Positions 16,486 to 24,372 of a stretch of 33,425 nucleotides of DNA are shown piece by piece. Each line of letters starts with the position of its first letter. The stretch's first letter is position 1. The DNA is from Candidatus Fibrimonas termitidis (lineage in GTDB: Bacteria > Fibrobacterota > Fibrobacteria > Fibrobacterales > Fibrobacteraceae), in assembly GCA_001462245.1 (NCBI GenBank), contig LIUG01000007.1, positions 3,838 through 37,262 on the forward strand. Direction: 5' to 3'. The translations under genes and the position numbers were made by a program. The notes beneath the pieces were generated by a model. It ran no database searches and had not been told where the DNA came from. It saw only the letters and a list, made by a program, of their open reading frames with translations.

Positions 16486-17667
16486 ATGCCTTCACAAGAA
16501 ACCCCCAACGCATCAAGACTGCACATCGGCATATTCGGTAAAGTAAATAGCGGCAAATCAACGCTGTTAAATGCCCTCACATCACAGGAAGTTGCCCTTG
16601 TTTCCGAAGAAAAAGGGACAACCACCGACCCTGTTTACAAAGCTATGGAAATTAGCGGATTGGGGCCTGTTGTATTTATTGATACCGCCGGTTTTGAGGA
16701 TGCCAGCAATTTGGGAATTAAACGCATTGAAAAAACCAAGCAGGTGACAAAAAAGGCGGATATAGCGATTGTCATATTCGCAGACACGGATGCGGAGGAA
16801 GGAATATCCTGGGTGCATTCCCTTAAAAAACAAGATGTTAAGGTTATTGTGGTTGTTAACGACATGGAAAACAACAATGCGAAAGAGATAGTTTCCAAAT
16901 TGAAAGGGGAGTTGAACGAGCGGATTATTGTTGTAAATGCCTTGAAAAAGCATAATATTGAAGAGGTGAAAAACGCCTTAATTGAAAGTGCGCCGGATGA
17001 ACAAAAAATTGAAATCACAGGAAACCTAGCTAAGGAAGGCGATATTGTTATGCTTGTTATGCCTCAGGATAAACAAGCCCCTAAGGGCAGGCTGATACTG
17101 CCTCAGGTGCAAACAATCCGTGAACTGCTGGATAAAAAATGCATAGTTATCAGTTGCACAACGGATAAAATTGATGAAACCTTAGCCGCCCTGAATAAAG
17201 AACCGAGTTTAATAATTTGCGATTCTCAGGTATTCAAAACCGTATATGAGAAAAAGCCAAGTTCAAGCAAGCTCACTTCTTTTTCCGTGCTTTTTGCCGC
17301 ATACAAAGGCGATATTGAAACCTTTATAAACGGAGCAAAGGCAATAGACAATTTGAAAAACGACTCGCATATTTTAATCGCAGAGGCCTGCACCCACGCT
17401 CCGTTAAGCGAGGATATAGGGCGGGAAAAAATTCCGAATTTATTGAAACAGAAACTTGGGAACGCTTTATCCGTAACGGTTGTAAGCGGCTTGGATTTTC
17501 CCAAAGACTTGACGAAATACGATTTGATTATTCACTGCGGGGCCTGTATGTTTAACCGCAAATATGTATTATCACGAATAGAAGAAGCAAAACGGCAGGG
17601 AGTGCCAATAACCAATTACGGAATAGCGATTGCCCATCTACTGAGTATTCCTCAAGTATTGGGCTAA
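16486..17667 (+). CDS. hydF: [FeFe]-hydrogenase H-cluster maturation GTPase HydF
   Basis: HydF is the scaffold on which the diiron subcluster made by HydE and HydG is assembled before transfer to HydA. The 393-residue protein has the expected three parts. The N-terminal TrmE/Era-like GTPase has G1 GKVNSGKST, the switch KGTTTDPVYK and G3 DTAGFED. A dimerisation region follows. The C-terminal Fe-S domain has a C-T-H motif (EACTHAP) and a distal H-C-G-A-C (IIHCGACMFNRKY), the conserved CxH...HCxxC set. I choose the ATG at 16486 (MPSQETPNASRLHIGIFG) and not the one at 16444, because relatives start there and the upstream ATG precedes the likely -10 box. It converges on the acetyltransferase gene with a 6-base gap. 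hydE, hydG and hydA are not in the window. Confidence 0.94.
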   Translation: MPSQETPNASRLHIGIFGKVNSGKSTLLNALTSQEVALVSEEKGTTTDPVYKAMEISGLGPVVFIDTAGFEDASNLGIKRIEKTKQVTKKADIAIVIFADTDAEEGISWVHSLKKQDVKVIVVVNDMENNNAKEIVSKLKGELNERIIVVNALKKHNIEEVKNALIESAPDEQKIEITGNLAKEGDIVMLVMPQDKQAPKGRLILPQVQTIRELLDKKCIVISCTTDKIDETLAALNKEPSLIICDSQVFKTVYEKKPSSSKLTSFSVLFAAYKGDIETFINGAKAIDNLKNDSHILIAEACTHAPLSEDIGREKIPNLLKQKLGNALSVTVVSGLDFPKDLTKYDLIIHCGACMFNRKYVLSRIEEAKRQGVPITNYGIAIAHLLSIPQVLG

Positions 17668-17673
17668 CCGCCT

Positions 17674-18615
17674 TCAAATTTCGTAATGCCAAAACTCCAT
17701 CTGGTCTAACTCTATATGCGTAGAAATGTTGCGGCTGTTTTTGAACTGCAACTCAGGGTTCTTAACGCTCACACGGGTGTTCTCAGGGACGGATTTCACA
17801 ACAAAAGCATTGCCGCCTACCACTACGCCTTCGCCTATGATGGTATTCCCGCCAAGAATTGATGCGCCGGAATACACCGTCACATTATCGTTTATGGTCG
17901 GATGACGTTTCACGCCCTTGATGTTTTGCCCGCCTTTTGTGGACAATGCGCCGAGTGTAACACCTTGATATAATTTCACATTGTCACCGATAACAGTTGT
18001 TTCGCCTATAACTATCCCCGTGCCGTGATCCATAAAGAAATATTTTCCTATAGCAGCGCCGGGGTGAACGTCAATGCCTGTTACGCTGTGGGCATATTCG
18101 CTCATAATTCTAGGTATAAGAGGAACGGAAAGCAGGTAAAGCTCGTGGGCTATGCGATAAACCATCCCGGCGTAAAGGCCGGGGTAGGATATTATTATCT
18201 CCACTTTGCTGTATGCAGCGGGATCGCCGTTGTAGATGGCCTCTACGTCGGTGTCCAAGAGTTCTTTGATAATGGGTATCCTTGAGATAAAAAGATTGGT
18301 TATATCCCAAGCCGCTTTTTCAAGCTCCTCTTTGGAACTGTCTTTGTATCGCAAGTCATAGCGCAGAGCCAGCTTTGTTTGGGCGGCGAGGCTGTATGAA
18401 ACCTCTTCCAGCATAACGCTCAGGCGGTTTTTAAGCGAGCCGCTCAGATTGTGCTCTGCCTCAAAAATCCCCGGGAACAGAATGTGCTGAAGTTGCCCGA
18501 GTATTTCAATCACCACCGACTTAACCGGCTGCTTGATTATACTATCTCGCTTCTTCTCAAAGTCGCTGAGGAGTACCTCTGCGACTCGCTCTATCTCATT
18601 GTCAATCCGCTGCAT
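17674..18615 (-). CDS. cysE: serine O-acetyltransferase (EpsC/CysE type), encapsulin operon
   Basis: The enzyme transfers acetyl from acetyl-CoA to L-serine, giving the substrate of CysK. The 313 residues hold an N-terminal helical domain (to about residue 175) and a C-terminal left-handed beta-helix with hexapeptide repeats: GIDVHPGAAIGKYFFMDHGT with the catalytic His-Gly, IGETTVIGDNVKLYQGVTLG, and IGEGVVVGGNAFV. The length and N-terminus fit the EpsC subgroup that accompanies family 2A encapsulins. The last residues are MEFWHYEI; a terminal Ile is what acetyltransferases insert into the CysK active site in the cysteine synthase complex, so this partner is plausible here. It is the last gene of the operon, 12 bases after the desulfurase stop, and converges on hydF. 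Confidence 0.92.
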   Translation of the reverse strand: MQRIDNEIERVAEVLLSDFEKKRDSIIKQPVKSVVIEILGQLQHILFPGIFEAEHNLSGSLKNRLSVMLEEVSYSLAAQTKLALRYDLRYKDSSKEELEKAAWDITNLFISRIPIIKELLDTDVEAIYNGDPAAYSKVEIIISYPGLYAGMVYRIAHELYLLSVPLIPRIMSEYAHSVTGIDVHPGAAIGKYFFMDHGTGIVIGETTVIGDNVKLYQGVTLGALSTKGGQNIKGVKRHPTINDNVTVYSGASILGGNTIIGEGVVVGGNAFVVKSVPENTRVSVKNPELQFKNSRNISTHIELDQMEFWHYEI

Positions 18616-18627
18616 ACCTTTTCTCCT

Positions 18628-19986
18628 TTACCTTGCCAGTTCTCGGATAGCAATCACCAGCTTGTCTATTTCTTCTGCCGTATTGTAGAGTGCAATGGTT
18701 GGACGCACAGTTGTCTCCAGCCCAAAACGCCGCAGTATAGGCTGGGCGCAATGGTGGCCAACCCTCACAGCAATGCCATGGCTGGAAAGATGCTTCCCAA
18801 TCTGCTCCGTAGTCGCACCGTCAAGCACAAAAGAGAGTGCGCTCGCTTTTTCCTTTGCCGTGCCGATAAGACGGAGGCCTTTAATGCGGGTGAGTTCTTT
18901 TGTGGCATAATCGAGAAGTTCATGCTCGTAAGCACCGATGTTCGCAACACCCAAGTTCATAACGTATTCCAGCGCAGCACCCATGCCAATGGCATCGGCG
19001 ATGTTTCCTGTCCCTGCCTCAAACTTGCTCGGGGCAGGATTGTAAACAGTGCGCTCGAAGGTCACGTCCCTTATCATATTGCCGCCGCTCTGGTAGGGAA
19101 TTCCCTGATCCAGAACATCGGATTTGCCGTACAATGCGCCTATGCCTGTGGGGGCAAATATCTTGTGTCCGGAGAACACAAAGAAATCCGCATCCAGCTC
19201 GGTTACATTAAGCGGTGTATGTGCCACGGACTGCGCTCCATCAACCATTATTCGGACGCCGTAGCGGTGTGCTATCTGTATCATCTCGTGGATGGGCGTG
19301 ACAGTTCCCAAGGAATTGGACACGTGGGTGACCGATGCGAACTTGGTGTTCTGGTTGAACAGCCGTGCATACTCGGACAAAATGATTTGCCCGGTATCGT
19401 CCACTGGGGCTACTTTTATAACCGCTCCGGTTTCCTGAGCGAGTATCTGCCACGGCACTATGTTGGCGTGATGTTCCAAATGGGTGAGTATAATCTCATC
19501 ACCGGAGGAGAGCAACGGTTTTACAAAGCTATGAGCCACAAGGTTTATGCCTTCCGTAGTTCCCCGGACAAACACGATGTTTTCTTTCGCCGGTGCACCC
19601 AAAAAAGTTGCAACGGTCTGCCTAGCTTTTTCGTAAGCATCGGTAGAGCGGGCTGCCAATTCGTGTGCGCCACGATGAATATTTGAATTCTCGTGCTCGT
19701 AGAAATACGATATGCGGTCTATCACCTGTTGTGGTTTTTGCGTGGTTGCGCCGTTGTCCAGCCAAATGAGCTGATTTTTTCCGCCATTTACCCTTTCGTT
19801 TAATATGGGGAAATCCGCGCGAACTCGGTTTACATCAAAGGGATTGCTGGTCCCGGTTGCCGGGAGAACCACGGGGGAATATCCGGAGCCGGAATTGAAC
19901 TGCCGCAGCTCGGGAAAGTAGGGCAAAGCCCATGCTTCCAGTTCTTTAGTGCTCGGCAAGCCGTAATTATCTGTTAGCGTAGTCAT
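18628..19986 (-). CDS. cysteine desulfurase, family 2A encapsulin cargo
   Basis: This PLP enzyme converts L-cysteine to alanine plus enzyme-bound persulfide; in family 2A encapsulins it is the packaged cargo. From about residue 55 (DVNRVRADFPILN) it is a SufS-type class V aminotransferase: LTHLEHHANIVPW with the cofactor-stacking His, VDGAQSVAH, Schiff-base Lys near residue 275 in FSGHKIFAPTG, and catalytic Cys near residue 413 in RVGHHCAQP. Ahead of this lies an extension of about 50 residues (TKELEAWALPYFPELRQF, then NSGSGYSPVVLP) that ordinary SufS lacks; its Leu/Phe-rich helix plus flexible linker fits a cargo-loading segment. I choose the ATG at 19986, preceded by TAGGTGA; a GTG lies 9 bases earlier. 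The gene overlaps the shell gene's end by 20 bp, favouring coupled synthesis. Confidence 0.93.
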   Translation of the reverse strand: MTTLTDNYGLPSTKELEAWALPYFPELRQFNSGSGYSPVVLPATGTSNPFDVNRVRADFPILNERVNGGKNQLIWLDNGATTQKPQQVIDRISYFYEHENSNIHRGAHELAARSTDAYEKARQTVATFLGAPAKENIVFVRGTTEGINLVAHSFVKPLLSSGDEIILTHLEHHANIVPWQILAQETGAVIKVAPVDDTGQIILSEYARLFNQNTKFASVTHVSNSLGTVTPIHEMIQIAHRYGVRIMVDGAQSVAHTPLNVTELDADFFVFSGHKIFAPTGIGALYGKSDVLDQGIPYQSGGNMIRDVTFERTVYNPAPSKFEAGTGNIADAIGMGAALEYVMNLGVANIGAYEHELLDYATKELTRIKGLRLIGTAKEKASALSFVLDGATTEQIGKHLSSHGIAVRVGHHCAQPILRRFGLETTVRPTIALYNTAEEIDKLVIAIRELAR

Positions 19987-20914
19987 AGTATTCACCTACT
20001 TCTACGTCTTCCAGCACTGCGACTGCATCGTCGGCTAGGATGGCGGTTGAACAGTACAAGGAGAGCAGGTAAGACGCTTGGCCTTTGTTGTCAACTCCTC
20101 TGAACCGGACAGAAAGTCCTCTGCCGCTTTCGTTTTGCAAACCGCTCTGGTAAAGCCCAACAACTCCACGTTTTGCCTCGCCGCTGCGGACAAGGAGGAT
20201 ATTGGTTTTGCCGGTTTTGCTTTTTGGATTTTTTTGTCCGTCCACCATTAATTTGTCGGTAGGAACAAGAGGAATGCCGCGCCACAATATAAATGTGCCG
20301 CCAAAAGCACTGACGGTAGAAGGGGGAACGCCACGTCTTGTGCATTCACGCTGGAATGCTGCAATAGCACGGGGGTGTGCGAGGAAGAAAGAGGGTTCTT
20401 TCCAAACTTTGGAAATGAGTTCGTCCAAATCGTCCGGGGTGGGTGCGCCTTTCAAAGGTGCTATGCGCTGGCTGTCTGCGACGTTTTTCAGCAAACCATA
20501 GTCATCGTTGTTTATTATCTGGCTTTCCTGCCTTTCTCTAAGGCTTTCTACTGCCAAATGCAACTGTTCCTTTGTTTGGTCGTAGGGCGAAGAAAATACA
20601 TCTGCAACAGCGGTATCCACATTTATAATAGTGGAAATATTGTTGAGGATATACTCCCTTGGCTTTTGCTGGTATTCAACAAAACCTTCGGGGATTTCGG
20701 AACCTTTTTTCTCGGAAGAGCACAAAACATCAAGCGGTGTTTCGCCTTCAACTACTTTGTTCACTCGGTATATACCGCTTTCCAGAGCTTTGAATTCCAG
20801 AAACTTGGTTAACCAGCGAGGGGTTAGGGAACCGAACTGCGGCAACGTTTTGTTGATATCCGCTAGTTGGTAGGCTTGCTCCTTGGGGAGCGCATTTAAC
20901 TCGATTTTTGACAT
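19967..20914 (-). CDS. family 2A encapsulin shell protein (SrpI-like)
   Basis: This about 315-residue protein belongs to the HK97-fold encapsulin shells of family 2A (prototype: SrpI of Synechococcus elongatus). The N-terminal part resembles SrpI in register (SLTPRWLTKFLEFKALESGIYRVNKVV). Central landmarks are NISTIINVDTAVADVFSSPYDQTKEQL, FFLAHPRAIAAFQRECTRRG, the strand TFILWRGIPLVPTDKL, and SVRFRGVDNKGQASYLLSLY near the end. There is no family 1 C-terminal or ferritin-type fusion and no family 2B cNMP-binding insert. The shell self-assembles around the desulfurase encoded next. AGGAG lies 9 bases before the ATG at 20914; an ATG at 20920 is an alternative with short spacing. It starts 26 bases after cysK ends. 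Confidence 0.92.
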   Translation of the reverse strand: MSKIELNALPKEQAYQLADINKTLPQFGSLTPRWLTKFLEFKALESGIYRVNKVVEGETPLDVLCSSEKKGSEIPEGFVEYQQKPREYILNNISTIINVDTAVADVFSSPYDQTKEQLHLAVESLRERQESQIINNDDYGLLKNVADSQRIAPLKGAPTPDDLDELISKVWKEPSFFLAHPRAIAAFQRECTRRGVPPSTVSAFGGTFILWRGIPLVPTDKLMVDGQKNPKSKTGKTNILLVRSGEAKRGVVGLYQSGLQNESGRGLSVRFRGVDNKGQASYLLSLYCSTAILADDAVAVLEDVEVGEYYDYANR

Positions 20915-20940
20915 TGTCATTATCTCCTATTGTTGGGGGG

Positions 20941-21891
20941 TTATATGCCTTCAAAAAGCACAGTGCTGAGATAGCGTTCGCCTGTATCGGGGAGAACAGC
21001 TACTATGGTTTTGTTTTCGAATTCCGGAAGCTGGGCGAGCCTAAGTGCTGCCGCTGTTGCTGCGCCGGAACTGATTCCGCAAAAAATGCCTTCCTCTTTC
21101 ATCAAGCGGCGGGCAAACTCCACGGCATCAGCCGAAGAAACTCTTTCAACCCGGTCAACCAGGCTGAGGTCCAGATTTTTGGGAACAAAGCCTGCGCCTA
21201 TGCCCTGAATTTTATGCGGAGCCGGCTTTACCGGCTCTCCGTTCAAAGTTTGGGTGATTACCGGTGATTCTTCCGGTTCAACCGCAACGGAAATTATTTT
21301 TTTGCCCTTTGCATTTTTGATGAAACGAGAAACCCCGGTGATTGTTCCTCCGGTGCCTACGCCTGCAACAAAAACATCCACTTTGCCGTCGGTGGCATCC
21401 CAAACTTCCGGGCCTGTGGTTTTTTCGTGAATTTCCGGATTGGCCGGGTTATCGAACTGCTGCGGGATAAAATATTTGCCCGGTTCGGCATCTCTTAACT
21501 CTTCCGCCCGTTTTATAGCGCCTTTCATGCCTTGCGCACCCGGGGTGAGTTCCAAATTTGCTCCAAGACCGGCCAAAACGCGCCGCCTTTCCAAGCTCAT
21601 GGTTTCCGGCATTGTGAGAATTAAGGGGTAGCCTTTTATCGCAGCTACGTAGGCAAGGGCAATGCCTGTGTTGCCGGATGTGGGTTCCACAATGGTCATC
21701 CCGGGTTTTAGCGTGCCACGTTTTTCGGCGTCGTTTATGAGAGCGGCTCCTATGCGGCATTTAACGGAAAAAGTCGGGTTCCGAGCCTCTATTTTAGCAA
21801 GCACGGTCGCTTTTGCGTTATTGGTTATACGATTCAAACGCACCAGAGGCGTGTTGCCTATGGATTCTGCGTTATTTGAAAATGTGGACAT
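20941..21891 (-). CDS. cysK: cysteine synthase A (O-acetylserine sulfhydrylase)
   Basis: CysK makes L-cysteine from O-acetylserine and sulfide. The 316-residue protein shows the fold-type II PLP signature: Lys44 in FSVKCRIG, the substrate/cofactor loop [14 protein letters not shown], and the glycine-rich phosphate-binding loop [13 protein letters not shown]. The start at 21891 ([20 protein letters not shown]) has GAGG 7-8 bases upstream and fits the family; in-frame codons further up are less likely. It is the first gene of the encapsulin operon, so the same transcript supplies acetylserine, cysteine, the cysteine-consuming desulfurase and its compartment. A strong promoter and a leader of about 175 nt precede it. 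Confidence 0.95.
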   Translation of the reverse strand: MSTFSNNAESIGNTPLVRLNRITNNAKATVLAKIEARNPTFSVKCRIGAALINDAEKRGTLKPGMTIVEPTSGNTGIALAYVAAIKGYPLILTMPETMSLERRRVLAGLGANLELTPGAQGMKGAIKRAEELRDAEPGKYFIPQQFDNPANPEIHEKTTGPEVWDATDGKVDVFVAGVGTGGTITGVSRFIKNAKGKKIISVAVEPEESPVITQTLNGEPVKPAPHKIQGIGAGFVPKNLDLSLVDRVERVSSADAVEFARRLMKEEGIFCGISSGAATAAALRLAQLPEFENKTIVAVLPDTGERYLSTVLFEGI

Positions 21892-21922
21892 AATAAACCT
21901 CATTGTTGAAGGGAAAAAGTTC

Positions 21923-21942
21923 ATCCAAAACCGAATTTGGAT
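21923..21942 (-). promoter_or_regulatory. hairpin in the cysK operon leader
   Basis: ATCCAAA and TTTGGAT form a perfect 7-bp stem with a 6-nt loop (TTCGGT on the RNA strand), 31 bases upstream of the cysK ATG. No U-run follows directly, so it is not a standard terminator. It may be a regulatory or stabilising element of the leader. Confidence 0.4.
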
Positions 21943-22072
21943 TTATTTGCTGACTAAAATTAGCGAAATTTAGGGGTTCTGACAACACAAACACAACCCG
22001 TTACCGTAGAATATGGATGGAAACAAGTGTCCAAAATGGATTATTTTACTGCCAAAAATCATAACGGGGTCA

Positions 22073-22101
22073 AATATAGAAATTTTTTTTTGGCTTGTCA
22101 A
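22073..22101 (-). promoter_or_regulatory. sigma70-type promoter of the cysK-encapsulin operon
   Basis: On the minus strand a perfect TTGACA (22096-22101) is followed after exactly 17 bp by TATATT (22073-22078) within TTTCTATATT. The predicted transcript start is near 22066, leaving about 175 nt of leader before cysK. The spacer contains an A-tract. This is the best -35/-10 pair seen in the window. Confidence 0.75.
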
Positions 22102-22132
22102 GGTTTTTTTCTCTCTCAGTGTTTTTTTTCTC

Positions 22133-23878
22133 TCAATCCTTATCTATTCCAAATATCGCATTGCCGGCACCTCGCAGATGGTCGCGAATTTTGCGGTAAG
22201 AACTCAGCATGTTGGAATAGGAATCGTTTACTATCGGCTCGCTTGCGTTTTTGCTTGAGGCTTCCCAGAATGCTGTTCTTATTGAACGGATGGAATCCTT
22301 TATCGCCGCAAAATTCTTTTCGTGGTTTTCTGCCATTTGCGGATTGTATTTTGCGGTATTTTCCAAAACCGAAAGCAATATGCCAAAAGCCTCGGAAATT
22401 TGACTGTTCAGTTTGATTAAATCCTGTTTTTGATAATCCAGCAAGTCCGTTTTATTATCCAAAACCCTTAGGCGCAATTTTGCCACTTGCGCCATATAAT
22501 CGGAAGTGCTTTCCAAATAGTCAAAAATTCTTTCGTAAGCGGCTAATCTCTGCTGGATAGATGAAACTGCAGTTTCCTCGTTCCCCACAAAACTTGTTAA
22601 AATAGTCATGAGCTTGGTTTTTATTTTATCGCAATTCTGTTCCATCTCAAATATTTGGTTTATCTCCGGCGAATTTTTTTCGGAATTTTCAATGCAATGG
22701 TTCAAATTACCCATTCCGGTTTTCAGTTGCCTTCCCATATATATCAAAACCCTCTGTATGCGGGTCTCTATTTCTATAAACCGAATATAAGAGGAATCCT
22801 TGTTCGGGCTATGTGCCATTATGGTCAGCAGAGCCTCCATCTCCGGCGGCTGTTTGACCTCGCCGCGAAGCAGTTTCAATTTGGTTAGGATTTTTGTTGC
22901 GGTATCGCTTTCCATGAGCCTAGCTATAAACCTGCATGGCAATAAAAATACCAGCGTATTGAAAATATTGAAAGTCGAATGCACAGCAGCTATGCCAAAA
23001 CTTATATTTCCGGGATTTTCCAAATCGTTTAAACCGAAAAACGTTCCAAGCCCCCATTCTACAAGTTTGATAAAGGGTGTGAACAAAAGCGTTATGTAAA
23101 ATACTCCTGTTATATTGAACAGAGAATGAAAATACGCAGTGCGGCGCGCATTGTTGTTCGCTCCTAGAGATGCCAGAATAGCCGTTATTGTTGTTCCCAC
23201 ATTTTCACCCAAAACCAGAGCCGCAGCCGTGTGAAAATTTATAAGACCTTGGCTTGCAAGCACCATGGTTATGCCAATGGTAACACTGCTGGATTGGACT
23301 ATAAGCGTTAGAATGCAACCTACCGCTGCGCACCTCAAAACACCAAAATAGGTATCTGCCTGAAAAGCGTGGAACATGGCTACGAATTGCGGGTAGTCCT
23401 TAACCGGGCCCATAGCGTCTTTCATAAACAGCAAGCCGAGAAACACGCAGCCAAGCCCTAAAGCCCCAAGGGCTATGTATTTGATGGTGTCTTTTTTGGA
23501 AAAGATGTAAATAATGGCGGCAATACCCGCTAATGGAAGCCCGTACTGGTCAATTTTAATGGTTAAAATCCAGCCGGTTACTGTGGTTCCGATATTTGCG
23601 CCCATAATAACGCCAACCGCCTGCGCAAGCGTCATTAGGCCACCGTCCACAAAGCTTACCACCAAAACCGTTGTAACGGAACTGGATTGTATTATACCTG
23701 TGACCAAAAGCCCCATGCCAACTCCGAATATTCTGTTATTGGTAGCCATGCCTATAAGAGTTTTCAGTTTGTCGCCTGCTATCATTTGCAGGCCCTCGGA
23801 AAGAAATTTCATACCTAAAAGAAAAATTCCAATACCGCCCGCTAAAGAGAATAAAATATGCGCATAATCAGAAAGCAT
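22133..23878 (-). CDS. Na/Pi cotransporter family protein with PhoU-like C-terminus
   Basis: This 581-residue inner-membrane protein should exchange or import phosphate with sodium (NptA/YjbB-like family). The N-terminal part has about eight hydrophobic helices and the two inverted family repeats with their QSSS motifs (GIIQSSSVTTVLVVSF near residue 62 and LIVQSSSVTIGITMV near residue 195). GANIGTTVTGW and GENVGTTITAIL are also typical. The last 200 residues are helical and PhoU-like (MAHSPNKDSSYIRFIEIETR, then DYMAQVAKLRLRVLDNKTDL). I choose the ATG at 23878 because a TACATT box stands 9 bp upstream of it and the first helix starts at once; an open frame reaches 23938 inside the upstream gene. 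Confidence 0.9.
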   Translation of the reverse strand: MLSDYAHILFSLAGGIGIFLLGMKFLSEGLQMIAGDKLKTLIGMATNNRIFGVGMGLLVTGIIQSSSVTTVLVVSFVDGGLMTLAQAVGVIMGANIGTTVTGWILTIKIDQYGLPLAGIAAIIYIFSKKDTIKYIALGALGLGCVFLGLLFMKDAMGPVKDYPQFVAMFHAFQADTYFGVLRCAAVGCILTLIVQSSSVTIGITMVLASQGLINFHTAAALVLGENVGTTITAILASLGANNNARRTAYFHSLFNITGVFYITLLFTPFIKLVEWGLGTFFGLNDLENPGNISFGIAAVHSTFNIFNTLVFLLPCRFIARLMESDTATKILTKLKLLRGEVKQPPEMEALLTIMAHSPNKDSSYIRFIEIETRIQRVLIYMGRQLKTGMGNLNHCIENSEKNSPEINQIFEMEQNCDKIKTKLMTILTSFVGNEETAVSSIQQRLAAYERIFDYLESTSDYMAQVAKLRLRVLDNKTDLLDYQKQDLIKLNSQISEAFGILLSVLENTAKYNPQMAENHEKNFAAIKDSIRSIRTAFWEASSKNASEPIVNDSYSNMLSSYRKIRDHLRGAGNAIFGIDKD

Positions 23879-23887
23879 ATGGGCTGC

Positions 23888-23898
23888 AATGTAGTAAA
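23888..23898 (-). promoter_or_regulatory. -10-like box before the Na/Pi cotransporter gene
   Basis: Minus-strand TTTACTACATT, one base different from the TATATT boxes, ends 9 bp before the ATG at 23878. It predicts an almost leaderless transcript; no Shine-Dalgarno is present there. Confidence 0.4.
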
Positions 23899-23915
23899 TT
23901 GTTTTAGGCAAAAAA

Positions 23916-24356
23916 TCAAAATGCTTTATATAAAACAAGTCCCACTTTGGTCATATCATCGCTGGCCTCGTTGTAAGACTTTAAAATAGAGTTCCATTCC
24001 TTGATGCTCAGTTTTATCTTTTTTTCAAGAGCATCCTGCCTATAAGAAGCCGCACCTCCAAGCAATTCCGCAACTTTGGCAAACGAATTAAAATATTCGG
24101 GCAATAGGTTCAAAAAAGGCAGATCCGCTTCGGGTGCGTTCCCTCGCTCCTTTGCCAAAAATTCCTTTTGCTCCGTGCATTTTTCCTTTAAATTTCCCAT
24201 CATCCTTGCTATGCGAATCCAATCCGCCTGCGGCGCAATCAAACTTATGGGCCACATTTTTTTTATGGAAAATTTAAACATGGAATCATGAGCCGCACGT
24301 TGAAGCTTTACCATTTCTCGTAAATTAGCGAGCATCGTTTCTTTTAGCGAAGGCAT
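23916..24356 (-). CDS. small alpha-helical protein, unknown
   Basis: I do not recognise this 146-residue protein. It is rich in Lys, Glu, Leu and Ala, predicted mostly helical, with no signal peptide or clear membrane helix; the Trp/Pro-containing KKMWPISLIAPQADW near residues 32-46 is its most distinctive stretch. It looks like a soluble helical-bundle protein. It lies between the DUF2334 gene (16 bases upstream) and the Na/Pi cotransporter gene on the same strand. No Shine-Dalgarno is visible; a TTTCTACATT box ends 6 bp before the ATG, so translation is probably leaderless. Confidence 0.6.
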   Translation of the reverse strand: MPSLKETMLANLREMVKLQRAAHDSMFKFSIKKMWPISLIAPQADWIRIARMMGNLKEKCTEQKEFLAKERGNAPEADLPFLNLLPEYFNSFAKVAELLGGAASYRQDALEKKIKLSIKEWNSILKSYNEASDDMTKVGLVLYKAF

Positions 24357-24362
24357 GGGGGC

Positions 24363-24372
24363 AATGTAGAAA
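24363..24372 (-). promoter_or_regulatory. -10-like box giving a leaderless transcript
   Basis: Minus-strand TTTCTACATT ends 6 bp upstream of the ATG at 24356. A start of transcription 6-7 bp downstream of the box would fall on the ATG itself. Confidence 0.4.

Noticed and set aside
18451-19686. 411-codon open frame on the plus strand
   Set aside because: It lies antisense to the acetyltransferase and desulfurase genes, both with full motif sets; its translation is rich in Cys, His and Arg and matches nothing.
22083-22135. T-rich plus-strand stretch (runs of 7-9 T with CTCTCTC) as a terminator
   Set aside because: No plus-strand gene ends there and no stem precedes the runs; on the minus strand it is A-rich promoter-proximal DNA.
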